Part shown: positions 1 through 8,935 of the stretch, one piece after another
Position numbering within the stretch: position 1 is the first letter of the stretch
Layout of the letters: each line of letters starts with the position of its first letter
Assembly (NCBI RefSeq): GCF_001583415.1
Contig: NZ_CP014475.1
Coordinates: 5,146,001-5,210,000 of the forward strand
Reading direction: 5' to 3'
Origin: Mycolicibacterium phlei
Lineage (GTDB): Bacteria; Actinomycetota; Actinomycetes; Mycobacteriales; Mycobacteriaceae
Length of the DNA: 64,000 bases
Notes under the pieces: model-generated
Databases searched by the model: none
Seen by the model: the letters and a program-made list of their open reading frames with translations, nothing else
Told to the model about the DNA's origin: nothing
Made by a program: the position numbers and the translations under genes

Positions 1-2854
1 CCGGTTCGGTGTCCGCCGGGTCCGGCTGTCGGCGCCTTGTGTACCGGTCGAGGATCGTGAACGTGTTCAGCGGCCACCAGAACCACCGCCCCAGCGCCGC
101 CGCGATCGACGGGGTCATGAAGGACCGCACGATCAGCGTGTCGACCAGCAGACCGATGCCGATCGTGGTGCCGAGCTGGCCGACCACCCGCAGGTCGCTG
201 ACGATCATCGACAGCATGGTGAACGCGAAGACCAGGCCCGCGGCGGTGACGACTCGCCCGGTGGCCCCCATGCCGCGGATGATCCCGGTGTTCAGGCCGG
301 CGTGGATCTCCTCGCGCAGCCGCGACACCAGCAGCAGGTTGTAGTCCGAACCGACCGCCAGCAGGATCACCATCGACAGCGGGATCACCACCCACTGCAC
401 CCCGAGCCCGAGGATGTCCTGCCACAGCAGCACCGACAGACCGCAGGCGGTGCCCAGGGACGCCGCGACGGTCCCCACGATCACCAGCGCCGCCACCACA
501 CTCCGGGTGATCAGCAGCATGATCGAGAAGATCAGGACCATCGAGGCGATCACCGCGATCAGCAGGTCGACCCTCACACCGTTCTGCATGTCGTTGTACA
601 GCGACGCGGTTCCGGCCAGTGACACCTTCGCGTTCTGCAGCGGGGTGCCCTTGACCGCGTCGGCGACGGTGTCGCGGATCCCGGCGACGTGCTCAATGCC
701 GTCCACCGACGCGGGGTCACCCTGGTGGGTGATGATGAACCGCACCGCCTTTCCGTCAGGCGAGACGAACATCTTCAGGCCGCGCTGGAAGTCGGGGTTG
801 TCGAACACCTCTGGCGGCAGGTAGAACGAGTCGTCGTTCTTGGCCTGGTCGAAGTGCAGACCCATCTCGGTGGCGCCCTGCGCGAGTTCCTGTGACTGCG
901 CCTGGATTCCGGCCATCGTGCTGTGGGTGGCCAGCATGAAGTCACGCATGGTCCGCATCGTCTCGATGGTCGGCGGGATGGTCTCCAGCATCTGGGGCAT
1001 CAGCACGTCGATCTGGTCCATGTCTCCGGTGAGCCCGGACATCTGGTCGGCGAGCCGGTCGATCCCGTCGAGCGAGTCGAAGATCGACCGCATCGACCAG
1101 CAGATCGGGATGTCGTAGCAGTGCGGCTCCCAGTAGAAGTAGTTGCGCATCGGGCGGAAGAAGTCGTCGAAGTTCGCGATGCTGTCCCGCAGTTCGTTGG
1201 TGACGTCCACCATGTCGTGGGTCTTGCCGACCATGTCGTGGGTGGTGGACGTGACCTGTCGCATCAGGCTGTACATCCGCTCCAGGTTGGCGATCGTCGC
1301 ACCGATCTCGTCGGCCTGTTCGAGCATGCGAGCGCTGTTGTCGTTCATCATCTTCGCCGTCTGCAGCGTGCCCGAACTCTGCATGGCGATCTGGAACGGG
1401 ATCGAGCTGTGCTCGATGGGCGCACCGAGCGGCCGGGTGATCGTCTGCACCCGTTCCACACCGCGGGTGTGGAACACCGCCTTGGCGACACGGTCGATGA
1501 CGAGCATGTCGGCCGGGTTGCGCAGATCGTGGTCGGCCTCCAGCATCAACAGCTCGGGGTTCATCCGCGCCTTGGAGAAGTGCCGCTGGGCCGCGGCCAT
1601 CGACACGTTGGCGGGCATGTCGGCGGGCGTGAACTTGTCGTCGTTGTACTGCGGCACATAGGTCAGCAGGCTGACGAAACCGATGACCGCCACCAGGGAG
1701 GTGGCCGCGATGATCGGCTTGGGCCAGCGGACCACCGCGGTGCCGACCTTGCGCCACCCGCGGGTGGACAACTCGCGCTTCGGGTCGAGCAGCCCGAACC
1801 GAGAGGCCACCACCAGGATCGCCGGCGCCAGGGTGACCGCTGCGGCCACGATTGCCAGCATTGACAGGGCGCACGGCAGCGCCATGGTGTGGAAGTAGGG
1901 CAGCGTGGTGGCCGACAGGCACATGCAGGCACCCGCGATTGTCAGACCTGATCCCAGGATCACATGTGCGACACCGTGATACGCGGTGTAGTAGGCGTCT
2001 TCGCGGTTCTGGCCGGTGGCGCGGGCCTCGTGGTAGCGACCGAACAGGAAGATCACGTAGTCGGTGCCCGCCGCGATCGCCAGCATCGTCACCATGCTCA
2101 CCGCATACGGGGTGAGGCCGATGATCTCCAGATTGCCCGCGGTGGCGGTGATGCCCTGGGCGGCGAACAACTCGATGCCGACGATCAGCAGCGCGATGAC
2201 CGTGGTGACGATCGAGCGGTAGACGATCAGCAGCATCACCAGGATGACGCCGATCGAGACCAGTGCCATGAGCGCCATGCTCTGGTGGCCCGCGATGGAC
2301 GTGTCGGCGTTGAGCACGGTGTTACCGGCCACGTACGCCTTCACCCCTGCCGGCGGCGGCACCGAGTTGACGATGTCGCGCACGGCGGCGACCGACTCGT
2401 GGCTCGGGGTGGTGCCCTGGGCGCCGACGAGAAACAGTTGCACGTAAGCGGATTTCCCGTCGGGGCTCTGGGATCCCGCCGCGGTCAGCGGGTCACTCCA
2501 GAAGTCCTGGACGAACTGGACGTGCTCGTGGTCGGCCTTGAGCTTGGCGACGATCTCGTCGTAGAACCGGTGGGCGTCGTCGCCGAGTTTGTCGTCACCC
2601 TCGAGCACCACCATCGCGGTGGAGTCGGAGTCGAACTCGTGGAACGTCGCGCCGATGTTCATCATCGACTCGTAGGCGGCCGAGTGTTCCGGCGCCAGCG
2701 ACACCGAGCGCTGATCGGCCACGTCGTCCAGTGACGGCGACAGGATGCCCAACCCGACGGCGATGGCCACCCAGAACAGGATGATGGGCACCGACAATAC
2801 CCGTACGAGGCGGGCGATGACCGGGCGTTTCGGTGTCACATGCGGTGCGCTCAT
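1..2854 (-). CDS. mmpL: MmpL-family RND lipid/siderophore transporter (C-terminus cut by window edge)
   Basis: About 951 residues are visible, and the reading frame is still open at base 1, so only the extreme C-terminus is missing. MmpL proteins are proton-driven inner-membrane RND exporters of lipids and siderophores. The N-terminal membrane anchor is followed by a periplasmic loop containing RSVSLAPEHSAAYESM, a block of membrane helices, a second loop with the YFYWEPHCYDIPICWSMRSI segment, and a second membrane block containing GSDYNLLLVSRLREEI. Much of this reads like the MmpL4/MmpL5 subgroup as I remember it. The ATG overlaps the mmpS stop codon (ATGA), so the two are translationally coupled. 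The exported substrate cannot be told from the sequence; the MmpL4 resemblance suggests siderophore or a similar amphiphile. Confidence 0.95.
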   Translation of the reverse strand, partial: MSAPHVTPKRPVIARLVRVLSVPIILFWVAIAVGLGILSPSLDDVADQRSVSLAPEHSAAYESMMNIGATFHEFDSDSTAMVVLEGDDKLGDDAHRFYDEIVAKLKADHEHVQFVQDFWSDPLTAAGSQSPDGKSAYVQLFLVGAQGTTPSHESVAAVRDIVNSVPPPAGVKAYVAGNTVLNADTSIAGHQSMALMALVSIGVILVMLLIVYRSIVTTVIALLIVGIELFAAQGITATAGNLEIIGLTPYAVSMVTMLAIAAGTDYVIFLFGRYHEARATGQNREDAYYTAYHGVAHVILGSGLTIAGACMCLSATTLPYFHTMALPCALSMLAIVAAAVTLAPAILVVASRFGLLDPKRELSTRGWRKVGTAVVRWPKPIIAATSLVAVIGFVSLLTYVPQYNDDKFTPADMPANVSMAAAQRHFSKARMNPELLMLEADHDLRNPADMLVIDRVAKAVFHTRGVERVQTITRPLGAPIEHSSIPFQIAMQSSGTLQTAKMMNDNSARMLEQADEIGATIANLERMYSLMRQVTSTTHDMVGKTHDMVDVTNELRDSIANFDDFFRPMRNYFYWEPHCYDIPICWSMRSIFDSLDGIDRLADQMSGLTGDMDQIDVLMPQMLETIPPTIETMRTMRDFMLATHSTMAGIQAQSQELAQGATEMGLHFDQAKNDDSFYLPPEVFDNPDFQRGLKMFVSPDGKAVRFIITHQGDPASVDGIEHVAGIRDTVADAVKGTPLQNAKVSLAGTASLYNDMQNGVRVDLLIAVIASMVLIFSIMLLITRSVVAALVIVGTVAASLGTACGLSVLLWQDILGLGVQWVVIPLSMVILLAVGSDYNLLLVSRLREEIHAGLNTGIIRGMGATGRVVTAAGLVFAFTMLSMIVSDLRVVGQLGTTIGIGLLVDTLIVRSFMTPSIAAALGRWFWWPLNTFTILDRYTRRRQPDPADTEP

Positions 2855-3285
2855 ACGGATTTCACCAGGCAGTAGATGAAGGGCTGATACTCGTCGCTGC
2901 TGCTGCGGTCGTCTCGCACCTGGCCGTCGACGACGACCCGGCAGCGCAGGCCGTGCACGGTGGCGTCGCCCTGGGCGACGATGTTCGCCGACATCGACGG
3001 CAACGTGGTGACGATGGTGAACGTCCACGGCAGCGGTGCGGCGTCGACGCGGTGCGGTTGGCCGTTCTCGTCGAGGTAGTCGATGTCCGCGGTACCGCCG
3101 GATCCGGTCACTTCGAAGGTGATGCGCTTGGGGTGGAAGGGATCGGTGACAGCGGAGTTGGGGTCGATCTCCGCGTTCGCCGGCACCGCGATGGTGTCGC
3201 GGATGCGCATCACCGCATAGGCGCCCAACGCCACGACGACCACCAGCAGCAGCGGCATCCAGAACCGCTGAAGTAGGCGGAACAA
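2851..3285 (-). CDS. mmpS: MmpS accessory membrane protein
   Basis: 144-residue partner of MmpL: a short cytoplasmic tail, one transmembrane helix (about residues 9-25, beginning WMPLLLVVVVALGAYAV) and a periplasmic beta-rich domain with ITFEVTGSGGTADIDYLDE, typical of the MmpS family. An ATG lies further upstream at 3399, but I choose the TTG at 3285: it is preceded by AAGGAGGG with a 6-base spacer, and it gives the usual family length of about 142 residues. The longer version adds 38 residues of unrelated composition and would run through the operator-like palindrome at 3324-3341. It is first in an operon with mmpL, with a 4-base overlap. Confidence 0.9.
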   Translation of the reverse strand: MFRLLQRFWMPLLLVVVVALGAYAVMRIRDTIAVPANAEIDPNSAVTDPFHPKRITFEVTGSGGTADIDYLDENGQPHRVDAAPLPWTFTIVTTLPSMSANIVAQGDATVHGLRCRVVVDGQVRDDRSSSDEYQPFIYCLVKSV

Positions 3286-3323
3286 ACCTGACCCTCCTTG
3301 ACCGATACCCGAGTGACTGGCAG

Positions 3324-3341
3324 ACGGAACTCGAGTTCCGT
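3324..3341. promoter_or_regulatory. Perfect 18-bp palindrome upstream of mmpS, probable operator
   Basis: ACGGAACTCGAGTTCCGT is a perfect 18-bp inverted repeat, 38 bases upstream of the mmpS TTG start and in the promoter region of the mmpS-mmpL operon. Size and symmetry fit a TetR- or MarR-type dimer site; MmpL operons are often repressed this way. No regulator gene adjoins it, so the cognate protein is unknown. Confidence 0.6.
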
Positions 3342-3509
3342 TATGATCGAGGGACCTTACACCCCCGAATCTGTGATGTCCCTGTGGGCGGTGAGCCATC
3401 CCACAGCGATGGGCGTTTCGACGGAACCGGTCGGGGGTACAACGGCGCCGTCCGCTGGGTCAACGAAGCCGAAATGCGGAGACGATAGCTCTCAGACGAA
3501 GGCGATCAG

Positions 3510-4211
3510 ATGACACGTGTTAATTGGTTTGCTGGATTTGCTTGCGCCGCAATGACGGTCGCGGGGTTGACGACGGTGGCATCGCCGGCCTCCGCCGCGC
3601 CCTGCCCCGATGTCCAGGTGGTGTTCGCCCGGGGAACGTTCGAGGCACCGGGCGTCGGCGCCACCGGGCAGGCGTTCGTCGACGCCTTGCGCGCCAAGGC
3701 GCCGGACAAGCATGTCGACGTGTACGCGGTGAATTACCCTGCGTCACTTGACTTTGCCACCGCGGCCGACGGCGTGATCGACGCGAGCAACAAGATCACC
3801 GCAACCGCCGCGCAGTGCCCGGACACCGACATCGTGATCGGCGGCTACTCCCAGGGCGCAGCCGTTGCCGCCTACATCACCGAGGACGACATCCCCGAGG
3901 GCTACACCCCGCCGCCGGGGATGACGGGCCCCATGCCGCCGTCCGTGGCGAACCACGTCGCCGCGGTGGCACTGTTCGGCAAACCATCGAGCGGTTTCCT
4001 GCAGATGATCTACACGGGCGCACCGCCGATCACCGTGGGTTCCCGCTACGTCGACAAGACGCTGGATCTGTGCATCCCCACCGATCCGGTGTGCGCACCG
4101 GGCGGTAACGACAACGCCTCCCACGGCGGCTACATCTTCAACGGGATGGCCGAACAGGCCGCGCAGTTCGCCGCCGACCGGATCGTCAGCGCCAGAACAG
4201 GTGATGCGTGA
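3510..4211 (+). CDS. Secreted cutinase-family serine esterase (Culp-like)
   Basis: 233 residues. A signal peptide of about 29 residues ends SPASA before APCPD. The mature part has the cutinase fold signatures: the nucleophile in GYSQG (Ser114), an Asp in TDPVC (about 192), a His in NASHGGY (about 205), and two Cys pairs (32/103 and 188/195) placed as in cutinases. Mycobacterial cutinase-like proteins hydrolyse medium-chain esters, phospholipids or cutin at the cell surface. The gene stands alone, divergent from mmpS. Its last 26 bases overlap the 3' end of the convergent reductase gene. Confidence 0.93.
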   Translation: MTRVNWFAGFACAAMTVAGLTTVASPASAAPCPDVQVVFARGTFEAPGVGATGQAFVDALRAKAPDKHVDVYAVNYPASLDFATAADGVIDASNKITATAAQCPDTDIVIGGYSQGAAVAAYITEDDIPEGYTPPPGMTGPMPPSVANHVAAVALFGKPSSGFLQMIYTGAPPITVGSRYVDKTLDLCIPTDPVCAPGGNDNASHGGYIFNGMAEQAAQFAADRIVSARTGDA

Positions 4212-4827
4212 CGCCGCTCGGGCTGGGCACCACCTCGTGGTGGTAGCGGTCGTCGAGTTCGTCCGGCGACTCCCACAGCCGTGACCCGCCGCCGAGTTCC
4301 ACGTCAGACACCGCGACGTGCAGCGTGTCGACCAGCCCGGCGTCGAGGAACTCACGGATGACGGTCGCCCCGCCGCCGAGCCGCACGTCGCGCCCGTTCG
4401 CAGCCTCCCTGGCCATCGCCAGCACCGTGTGCGGGTCGGCGTTGACGAAATGGAATGTGGTGTCCGACAGCGTGAATGACGGCCGGACGTGGTGGGTCAT
4501 CACGAACACCGGCGTGTGAAATGGCGGTTCGTCACCCCACCAGCCCTGCCATTCGAGGTCCTGCCAGGGTCCGCGCTGGGGACCGAACTTGTTGCGGCCC
4601 ATGATCTCGGCGCCGATGTTGTGGTGGAAGTCGCGGGTGAAGTAGTCGTCGAGCCCGCGGCTGCCACCGGGTTCGGTGCGGTTGGGCCAGCTGGCGGTCG
4701 CGAAGGCCCAGGCGGCCAGGGTCGCCGGGTCGGCGTGGCCGAACGGCCGCTCGAAGCTCTGGTTCTCGCCGGCGCCGTAGCCGTCGCGTGAGACGTTGAA
4801 GTTCTGTACCCGCAGCAGCTGTGTCAC
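4186..4827 (-). CDS. Dihydrofolate reductase-like (RibD C-terminal domain) protein
   Basis: 213 residues of the RibD C-terminal/DHFR-like fold seen in many actinobacterial YwjB-type proteins. Visible features are the opening strand MTQLLRVQNFNVSRDG, GAEIMGRNKFG in the middle, FVMTHHVRPSFTLSDTTFHFV and the nucleotide-binding glycine run DVRLGGGATVIREFL near residue 150. It is probably an NADPH-dependent reductase of unknown substrate; a role in folate or riboflavin metabolism is not implied by the fold alone. It converges on the cutinase gene with a 26-base coding overlap. The next gene upstream on the same strand is an HxlR regulator 62 bases away, so the two may form an operon. Confidence 0.82.
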   Translation of the reverse strand: MTQLLRVQNFNVSRDGYGAGENQSFERPFGHADPATLAAWAFATASWPNRTEPGGSRGLDDYFTRDFHHNIGAEIMGRNKFGPQRGPWQDLEWQGWWGDEPPFHTPVFVMTHHVRPSFTLSDTTFHFVNADPHTVLAMAREAANGRDVRLGGGATVIREFLDAGLVDTLHVAVSDVELGGGSRLWESPDELDDRYHHEVVPSPSGVTHHLFWR

Positions 4828-4889
4828 CCGTGCCTCCTGTCGTCATGGTTTCCCATGTAGACCGGGGCGGGCGGGAAAACTCAGCGCGA

Positions 4890-5342
4890 TCAGGCCTCGC
4901 CGGGGGCCACCAGGGCGACAGCACGGGGCTTGACCGGGGCGCCCGCCCTGCTGCGGAACCCGACGGCGACCGGTTCACCGGTCTTGGTGTCGACGAACCG
5001 GTACTCGCTGCTGTCGCTGCGGGCCAGGTGTTTGTGGCCCCACTGCCCGATCGCGGCGAGCACCGGCGCGAGGTCGCGGCCGGCATCGGTCAGCACGTAG
5101 CGGCGCCGGGTCCGCTCGCCGGGCTGCTGGTAGTCGGTCACCTCGAGGATCCCGGCGTCGACCAGCTCGGACAGTCGGGCGCTGAGCACGTCGGACGCGA
5201 TGCCCAGCCGCTCCCGGAACTCGGAGAACTTGGTGCGCCCGAGCAGCGCCTCGCGGACGATCAGGATCGCCCAGCGCTGCCCAAGGACCGACATCGTCCG
5301 CGCGATCGGGCAGGCGGCGTCGGTCCACGGGTCTTTACGCAT
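4890..5342 (-). CDS. HxlR-family winged-helix transcriptional regulator
   Basis: 150 residues. The start has the family's redox-type cysteine and signature (CPIARTMSVLGQRWAILIVR), followed by helix-turn-helix residues around FSEFRERLGIASDVLSARL and a wing with RTRRRYVLTDAGRDLAPVL. HxlR/YodB-type proteins sense electrophiles, quinones or metabolites and usually control a divergent oxidoreductase. Here the divergent neighbour is an SDR, with a 78-base shared promoter containing the inverted repeat at 5360-5374. The target is therefore probably that SDR plus autoregulation. Confidence 0.92.
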   Translation of the reverse strand: MRKDPWTDAACPIARTMSVLGQRWAILIVREALLGRTKFSEFRERLGIASDVLSARLSELVDAGILEVTDYQQPGERTRRRYVLTDAGRDLAPVLAAIGQWGHKHLARSDSSEYRFVDTKTGEPVAVGFRSRAGAPVKPRAVALVAPGEA

Positions 5343-5359
5343 GGGTTCATCTTATCTGG

Positions 5360-5374
5360 GTTGGCACATCCAAC
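5360..5374. promoter_or_regulatory. Inverted repeat GTTGG-N5-CCAAC in hxlR/SDR divergent promoter
   Basis: A perfect 5-base inverted repeat with 5-base spacer sits 18 bases upstream of the hxlR start and 46 bases upstream of the SDR start. Position and dyad symmetry suggest the HxlR operator. This is inference only. Confidence 0.45.
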
Positions 5375-5420
5375 TTAGGGGTGTACCGTCGATGGCACCG
5401 ACGACGACGGGAGACACGTC

Positions 5421-6095
5421 ATGACAGGCACGGTGCGGGGAGCGACAGCGGTGGTCACCGGTGGCCACCGGGGGCTGGGCAGAGCGATCGTCGACGAGCT
5501 GCTGGCCCGCGGCGCCGCGCGGGTCTACGCCACCAGCAGACGCGGCGGCACCAGCGACGACGCCCGCGTCGTCGCCGTCGAAGCCGACGTCACCGACGAA
5601 CGTTCGGTGGCCCATCTGGCCGAGCAGGCACACGACGCCACCATCGTCGTCAACAACGCCGGCCTGCTGGGCGGCCAGTCGCTGCTGACCAGCGACCTGA
5701 CCGAGATCCGCGGCGTTTTCGAGACCAACCTGTTCGGAACACTCGCCGTGACAAGGTTTTTCGCCCCGATTCTGGCCGCCGGCGGCGGGGGCACGATCGT
5801 CAACGTCGCCTCGGTGCTGTCCTGGCTGCCCGGCTCCGGCGCCTACGGGGCGTCGAAGGCCGCGCTGTGGTCGGCGACCAACTCGCTGCGCGACGAACTG
5901 CGGAGTCAGGGCGTACACATGATCGGCGTGTACCTCGGCTACACCGACACCGATATGACCGCCGCGCTCGACGTACCGAAGAACGATCCCGCCGACGTCG
6001 CCCGCCAGATCGTCGGCGCCATCGAGTCCGGCGCCGACGAGGTGCTCGCCGACGAGACCACCCGCCGGGCCAGGGAGACCGTCTTCAGCGGCTAG
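5421..6095 (+). CDS. Short-chain dehydrogenase/reductase
   Basis: 224 residues, a short classical SDR. The nucleotide-binding motif is TGGHRGLG (about residues 13-20), NNAG follows at about 78-81, and the catalytic region is NVASVLSWLPGSGAYGASKA with the Tyr and Lys in YxxxK. Helix 4 and the substrate loop are short. Substrate unknown. It is transcribed divergently from the HxlR regulator, which probably controls it. Its stop codon overlaps that of the convergent thioesterase gene by a few bases. Confidence 0.9.
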   Translation: MTGTVRGATAVVTGGHRGLGRAIVDELLARGAARVYATSRRGGTSDDARVVAVEADVTDERSVAHLAEQAHDATIVVNNAGLLGGQSLLTSDLTEIRGVFETNLFGTLAVTRFFAPILAAGGGGTIVNVASVLSWLPGSGAYGASKAALWSATNSLRDELRSQGVHMIGVYLGYTDTDMTAALDVPKNDPADVARQIVGAIESGADEVLADETTRRARETVFSG

Positions 6096-6943
6096 CCGCG
6101 GCCGAAGTACAGCTCCTGAGTGGCGATGCACACCAGCTCACCCGAGCGGTTGTACATGGTCGACGTCGTCAGGCCGCGCCCGGCGATACCGCTGGGCGAA
6201 AACTGGTCGGAGAGCACCCAATCCGACATGTTCACCGGCCGGTGGAACCACAGCGCGTGGTCGATCAGCGCGTTGAACGTGCTGATCGGGGTCTCCCGCC
6301 GCATCGCCAGCGCCGCCTCGGTCATCGTCGTACCCGACAGGTAGGCGAGCAGGCCGGCGTGCAGCACCGGGTCGTCGGGCACCGTGTCGGCGGGCCGCCA
6401 CCACATCCGCATGTGCGACGGCGGTTCCGGCTTCTCCTGCGCGAGCCGCGGCGGGGTGTCGATGTAGCGCTTCTCGAACGGCCCGGGCCGCACCCAGTGC
6501 CCGCCGTGCTCGTCGGCGTAGTCGGCCAGCTGTTCCTGAACGGGCACAAGCGAATCCGGATCCGGCACGTCGGGCATCGCCACCTGGTGTTCGACCGAGT
6601 CGAAGGCCACGGTGAGCGAGACCAGCGCCTCGAGCAGGATCTGGCCGTCCTGGCGCGCGGTGACCTGTCGCGTCGACAGCGTGCCGCCGTCGCGGGCCAC
6701 GTCGACGTGCAACTCCACCGGGTAGCGCGCGTCCCCGGCACGGATGTAGTAGACGTGCGCGCTGTGCGGGGTGCGGCCGGGGGCGGTGCGGCTGGCCGCC
6801 ATCAGCGCCTGACCAGCGATGTGTCCGCCCACGATGTGGTGGGCCGGGTTGTCGAGCTGGGTGGCGAGGAACTCGTGCTCGCCGCGGCGCTCCACATCGA
6901 GGGTGGCGATGATGTCGGCGAGGGTGGGCGGGCGATAGATCAC
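6092..6943 (-). CDS. tesB: Acyl-CoA thioesterase II (TesB type)
   Basis: 283 residues with the TesB double-hotdog architecture. The N-terminal hotdog has VGGHIAGQALMAASRTAP and HSAHVYYIRAGD; the C-terminal hotdog has SGTTMTEAALAM, ISTFNALIDHALWFHRP and the closing GRGLTTSTMYNRSGELVC. These enzymes release free acids from medium- and long-chain acyl-CoAs in the cytoplasm. It sits 7 bases downstream of the threonine-aldolase-like gene and may be co-transcribed with it. Confidence 0.93.
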   Translation of the reverse strand: MIYRPPTLADIIATLDVERRGEHEFLATQLDNPAHHIVGGHIAGQALMAASRTAPGRTPHSAHVYYIRAGDARYPVELHVDVARDGGTLSTRQVTARQDGQILLEALVSLTVAFDSVEHQVAMPDVPDPDSLVPVQEQLADYADEHGGHWVRPGPFEKRYIDTPPRLAQEKPEPPSHMRMWWRPADTVPDDPVLHAGLLAYLSGTTMTEAALAMRRETPISTFNALIDHALWFHRPVNMSDWVLSDQFSPSGIAGRGLTTSTMYNRSGELVCIATQELYFGRG

Positions 6944-6950
6944 CCGGGCA

Positions 6951-8030
6951 TCATGCCAGCGCGTGCGCCTGCAGTTCCTCGGTGATCACCCGGACGAAGG
7001 CGTCGACGTCGGCCTCGGTGGTGTCCCATGCGGTCATCCACCGCACTTCACCGCGGGCGCGGTCCCAGTCGTAGAAGCGCACCCGCTCGCGGATGCGGTC
7101 GGCGACCGCCACCGGAAGTGTGGCGAAGATCGCATTGGCCGGGCTGTCCTGGGTGAACGCCAGACCGGGCAGGCGGCCCTCACGGATGCCGGCCTCCAGC
7201 GCCGCGCGAAGCCGGGCGGTCATCGCGTTGGCGTGTGCCGCGGCCCGCAGCCCGAGCCCGTCGTCGAACAGCGCCAGCAGCTGCGCCGACGCGAACCGCA
7301 TCTTGCTGGCCAGCTGCATGGTCAGCTTGCGCAGGTACGTCAGCCCGGTGGCGCGGTCGGGATCGAGCACGACGACGGCTTCCACGCCGAGCAGCCCGTT
7401 CTTGGTGCCGCCCAGGCTGAGCACGTCCACACCGGCGTCGGTGGTGAACTCGCGGAACGAAACCCCCAGTGCCGCTGCGGCATTCCACAGCCGCGAGCCG
7501 TCCATATGCACCGCCATGCCGCGCTCGTGGGCGAAGTCGGCGACGGCGCGCACCTCGTCGGGGCTGTACACGGTGCCCATCTCGGTGGTCTGGGTGATGC
7601 TCACCGCCAGCGGCTGGGCGCGGTGCTCGTCGCCCCAGCCCCAGGCCTCCCGGGCGACGAGGTCGGGGGTCAGCTTGCCGTCCGGGGTGGGCACGGTGAG
7701 CAGCTTGAGTCCCGTCATCCGTTCGGGGGCGCCGGCCTCGTCGGTGTGGATGTGCGCGGTGTCCGCGGCGACGACGGCGCCCCAGCGCGGCAGAACACTG
7801 GTCAGCGCAACGACATTCGCGCCGGTGCCGTTGAAGACCGGATACGTCTCGGCGCGCGGCCCGAACTGCTCGCGGATCACCTCCTGCAGCCGCGCGGTGT
7901 AGACGTCCTGCCCGTAGGCGGGCTGATGCCCGCCGTTGGCGGCGGCGATCGCCGCGAGCACCTCCGGATGCACACCGGCGTAGTTGTCGCTGGCGAAACC
8001 GCGCCAGCCGGGATCGTGCAGAGTCGTCAC
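6951..8030 (-). CDS. Low-specificity threonine aldolase / beta-eliminating lyase
   Basis: 359 residues of the fold-type I PLP beta-eliminating lyase family. FASDNYAGVHPEVL opens the protein. The PLP-lysine is in SLGGTKNGLLG (about residue 208), preceded by HMDGSRLWNAAAAL, which holds the cofactor Asp. Such enzymes cleave L-threonine or L-allo-threonine to glycine and acetaldehyde. It lies between tesB and a secreted hydrolase on the same strand (14-base gap to the hydrolase). Confidence 0.88.
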   Translation of the reverse strand: MTTLHDPGWRGFASDNYAGVHPEVLAAIAAANGGHQPAYGQDVYTARLQEVIREQFGPRAETYPVFNGTGANVVALTSVLPRWGAVVAADTAHIHTDEAGAPERMTGLKLLTVPTPDGKLTPDLVAREAWGWGDEHRAQPLAVSITQTTEMGTVYSPDEVRAVADFAHERGMAVHMDGSRLWNAAAALGVSFREFTTDAGVDVLSLGGTKNGLLGVEAVVVLDPDRATGLTYLRKLTMQLASKMRFASAQLLALFDDGLGLRAAAHANAMTARLRAALEAGIREGRLPGLAFTQDSPANAIFATLPVAVADRIRERVRFYDWDRARGEVRWMTAWDTTEADVDAFVRVITEELQAHALA

Positions 8031-8044
8031 CCCTCCATCCTGGC

Positions 8045-8848
8045 TCAGCGCGGCGGCAGGCCGGCGGCCGCCAGGATCAGCTCGGCCACCCGCCGCGGTT
8101 CGGTGATCAGCGAGACGTGCGAGGTGTCCAACTCGATCGTGTGCGCGCCCATCCGGCGGGCCAGGAAGCGTTCCAGATCCGGGTCGATCGTGCGGTCGCG
8201 CGACGACACCTGGTACCAGGACGGCTTGTCCCGCCAGGCCGCGACCGTGGTGCGCTCCGACGGCAGCGTGACGCGGTTGCGGCCCTGCACCGCGTACAGC
8301 GCCCGCGCCCGCTCGGCCGGCACGAACTCGGCGAAATCAGCGAGGAACGCCTGCTCGCTGAGCTGGGCGTAGCCGTCGGACTCCACCACCACACCGGCCG
8401 AGGCCGGCGGGGTCGGGAACTGCTTGGCCAGCGCCGGGAAGTCCTCGCCGGCGTCGGGGGCGCGGGCGGCGATGTAGACCAGCGCGCTGACGGCCGGGTC
8501 CACGCCGACCTCGCTGACCAAGGTTCCGGACCAGGAGTGCCCGGCCAGCACCACCGGCCCCGGCTGCAGGGCCAGCACCCGGCGGGTCTCGGCGACCGCA
8601 TCCGCCAGCGTGGTCAGCGGATTCTGCACGACGGCCACCGCCAGGCCGGCGTTCTGCAGGTGCGGGACGACGTCGATCCACGACGACCCGTCGGCATAGA
8701 GGCCGTGGACCAGCACGACGCTGCGCGCCCGCGTCGCCGCGACCGGAGTGTCGAGCGGGGTGTCCGCCCGCGCCGGGCTCTGCGGGGCCAGCATCACCCC
8801 GGCGAGGCCGGCCGCGGTGGCCGCGAAGGCCCGTCGCGTCATCACCAT
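8045..8848 (-). CDS. Exported alpha/beta hydrolase with Tat-like signal
   Basis: 267 residues from the ATG at 8848 (MVMTRRAFAATAAGLAG). An in-frame ATG at 8884 would add 12 residues ahead of the signal and is less likely. The leader has a twin-arginine-like TRRAF motif, a hydrophobic stretch and an ARA cleavage region, suggesting Tat export. The hydrolase core shows the oxyanion region VLVHGLYADGSSW, the nucleophile elbow GHSWSG and a late His in DTSHVSL. It resembles esterases of the salicylate-esterase/pheophytinase-like group. It is divergent from a MarR-MFS operon, with the dyad at 8912-8932 between them. Confidence 0.85.
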   Translation of the reverse strand: MVMTRRAFAATAAGLAGVMLAPQSPARADTPLDTPVAATRARSVVLVHGLYADGSSWIDVVPHLQNAGLAVAVVQNPLTTLADAVAETRRVLALQPGPVVLAGHSWSGTLVSEVGVDPAVSALVYIAARAPDAGEDFPALAKQFPTPPASAGVVVESDGYAQLSEQAFLADFAEFVPAERARALYAVQGRNRVTLPSERTTVAAWRDKPSWYQVSSRDRTIDPDLERFLARRMGAHTIELDTSHVSLITEPRRVAELILAAAGLPPR

Positions 8849-8911
8849 CTGCGTCTCCGATCGCCGGCCCCGTACCGCCAGCATGCCCCAGCACTCGATT
8901 GGGAGCCGGAT

Positions 8912-8932
8912 ATATGTATGTGCTATGCATAT
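8912..8932. promoter_or_regulatory. AT-rich imperfect palindrome between hydrolase and marR
   Basis: ATATG and CATAT arms flank an imperfectly symmetric 11-base centre, in an unusually AT-rich stretch ending just before the marR start. MarR proteins commonly bind such dyads over their own promoter, so this is the likely autoregulatory operator. Possible -10 hexamers fall within it. Confidence 0.45.
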
Positions 8933-8935
8933 TTA

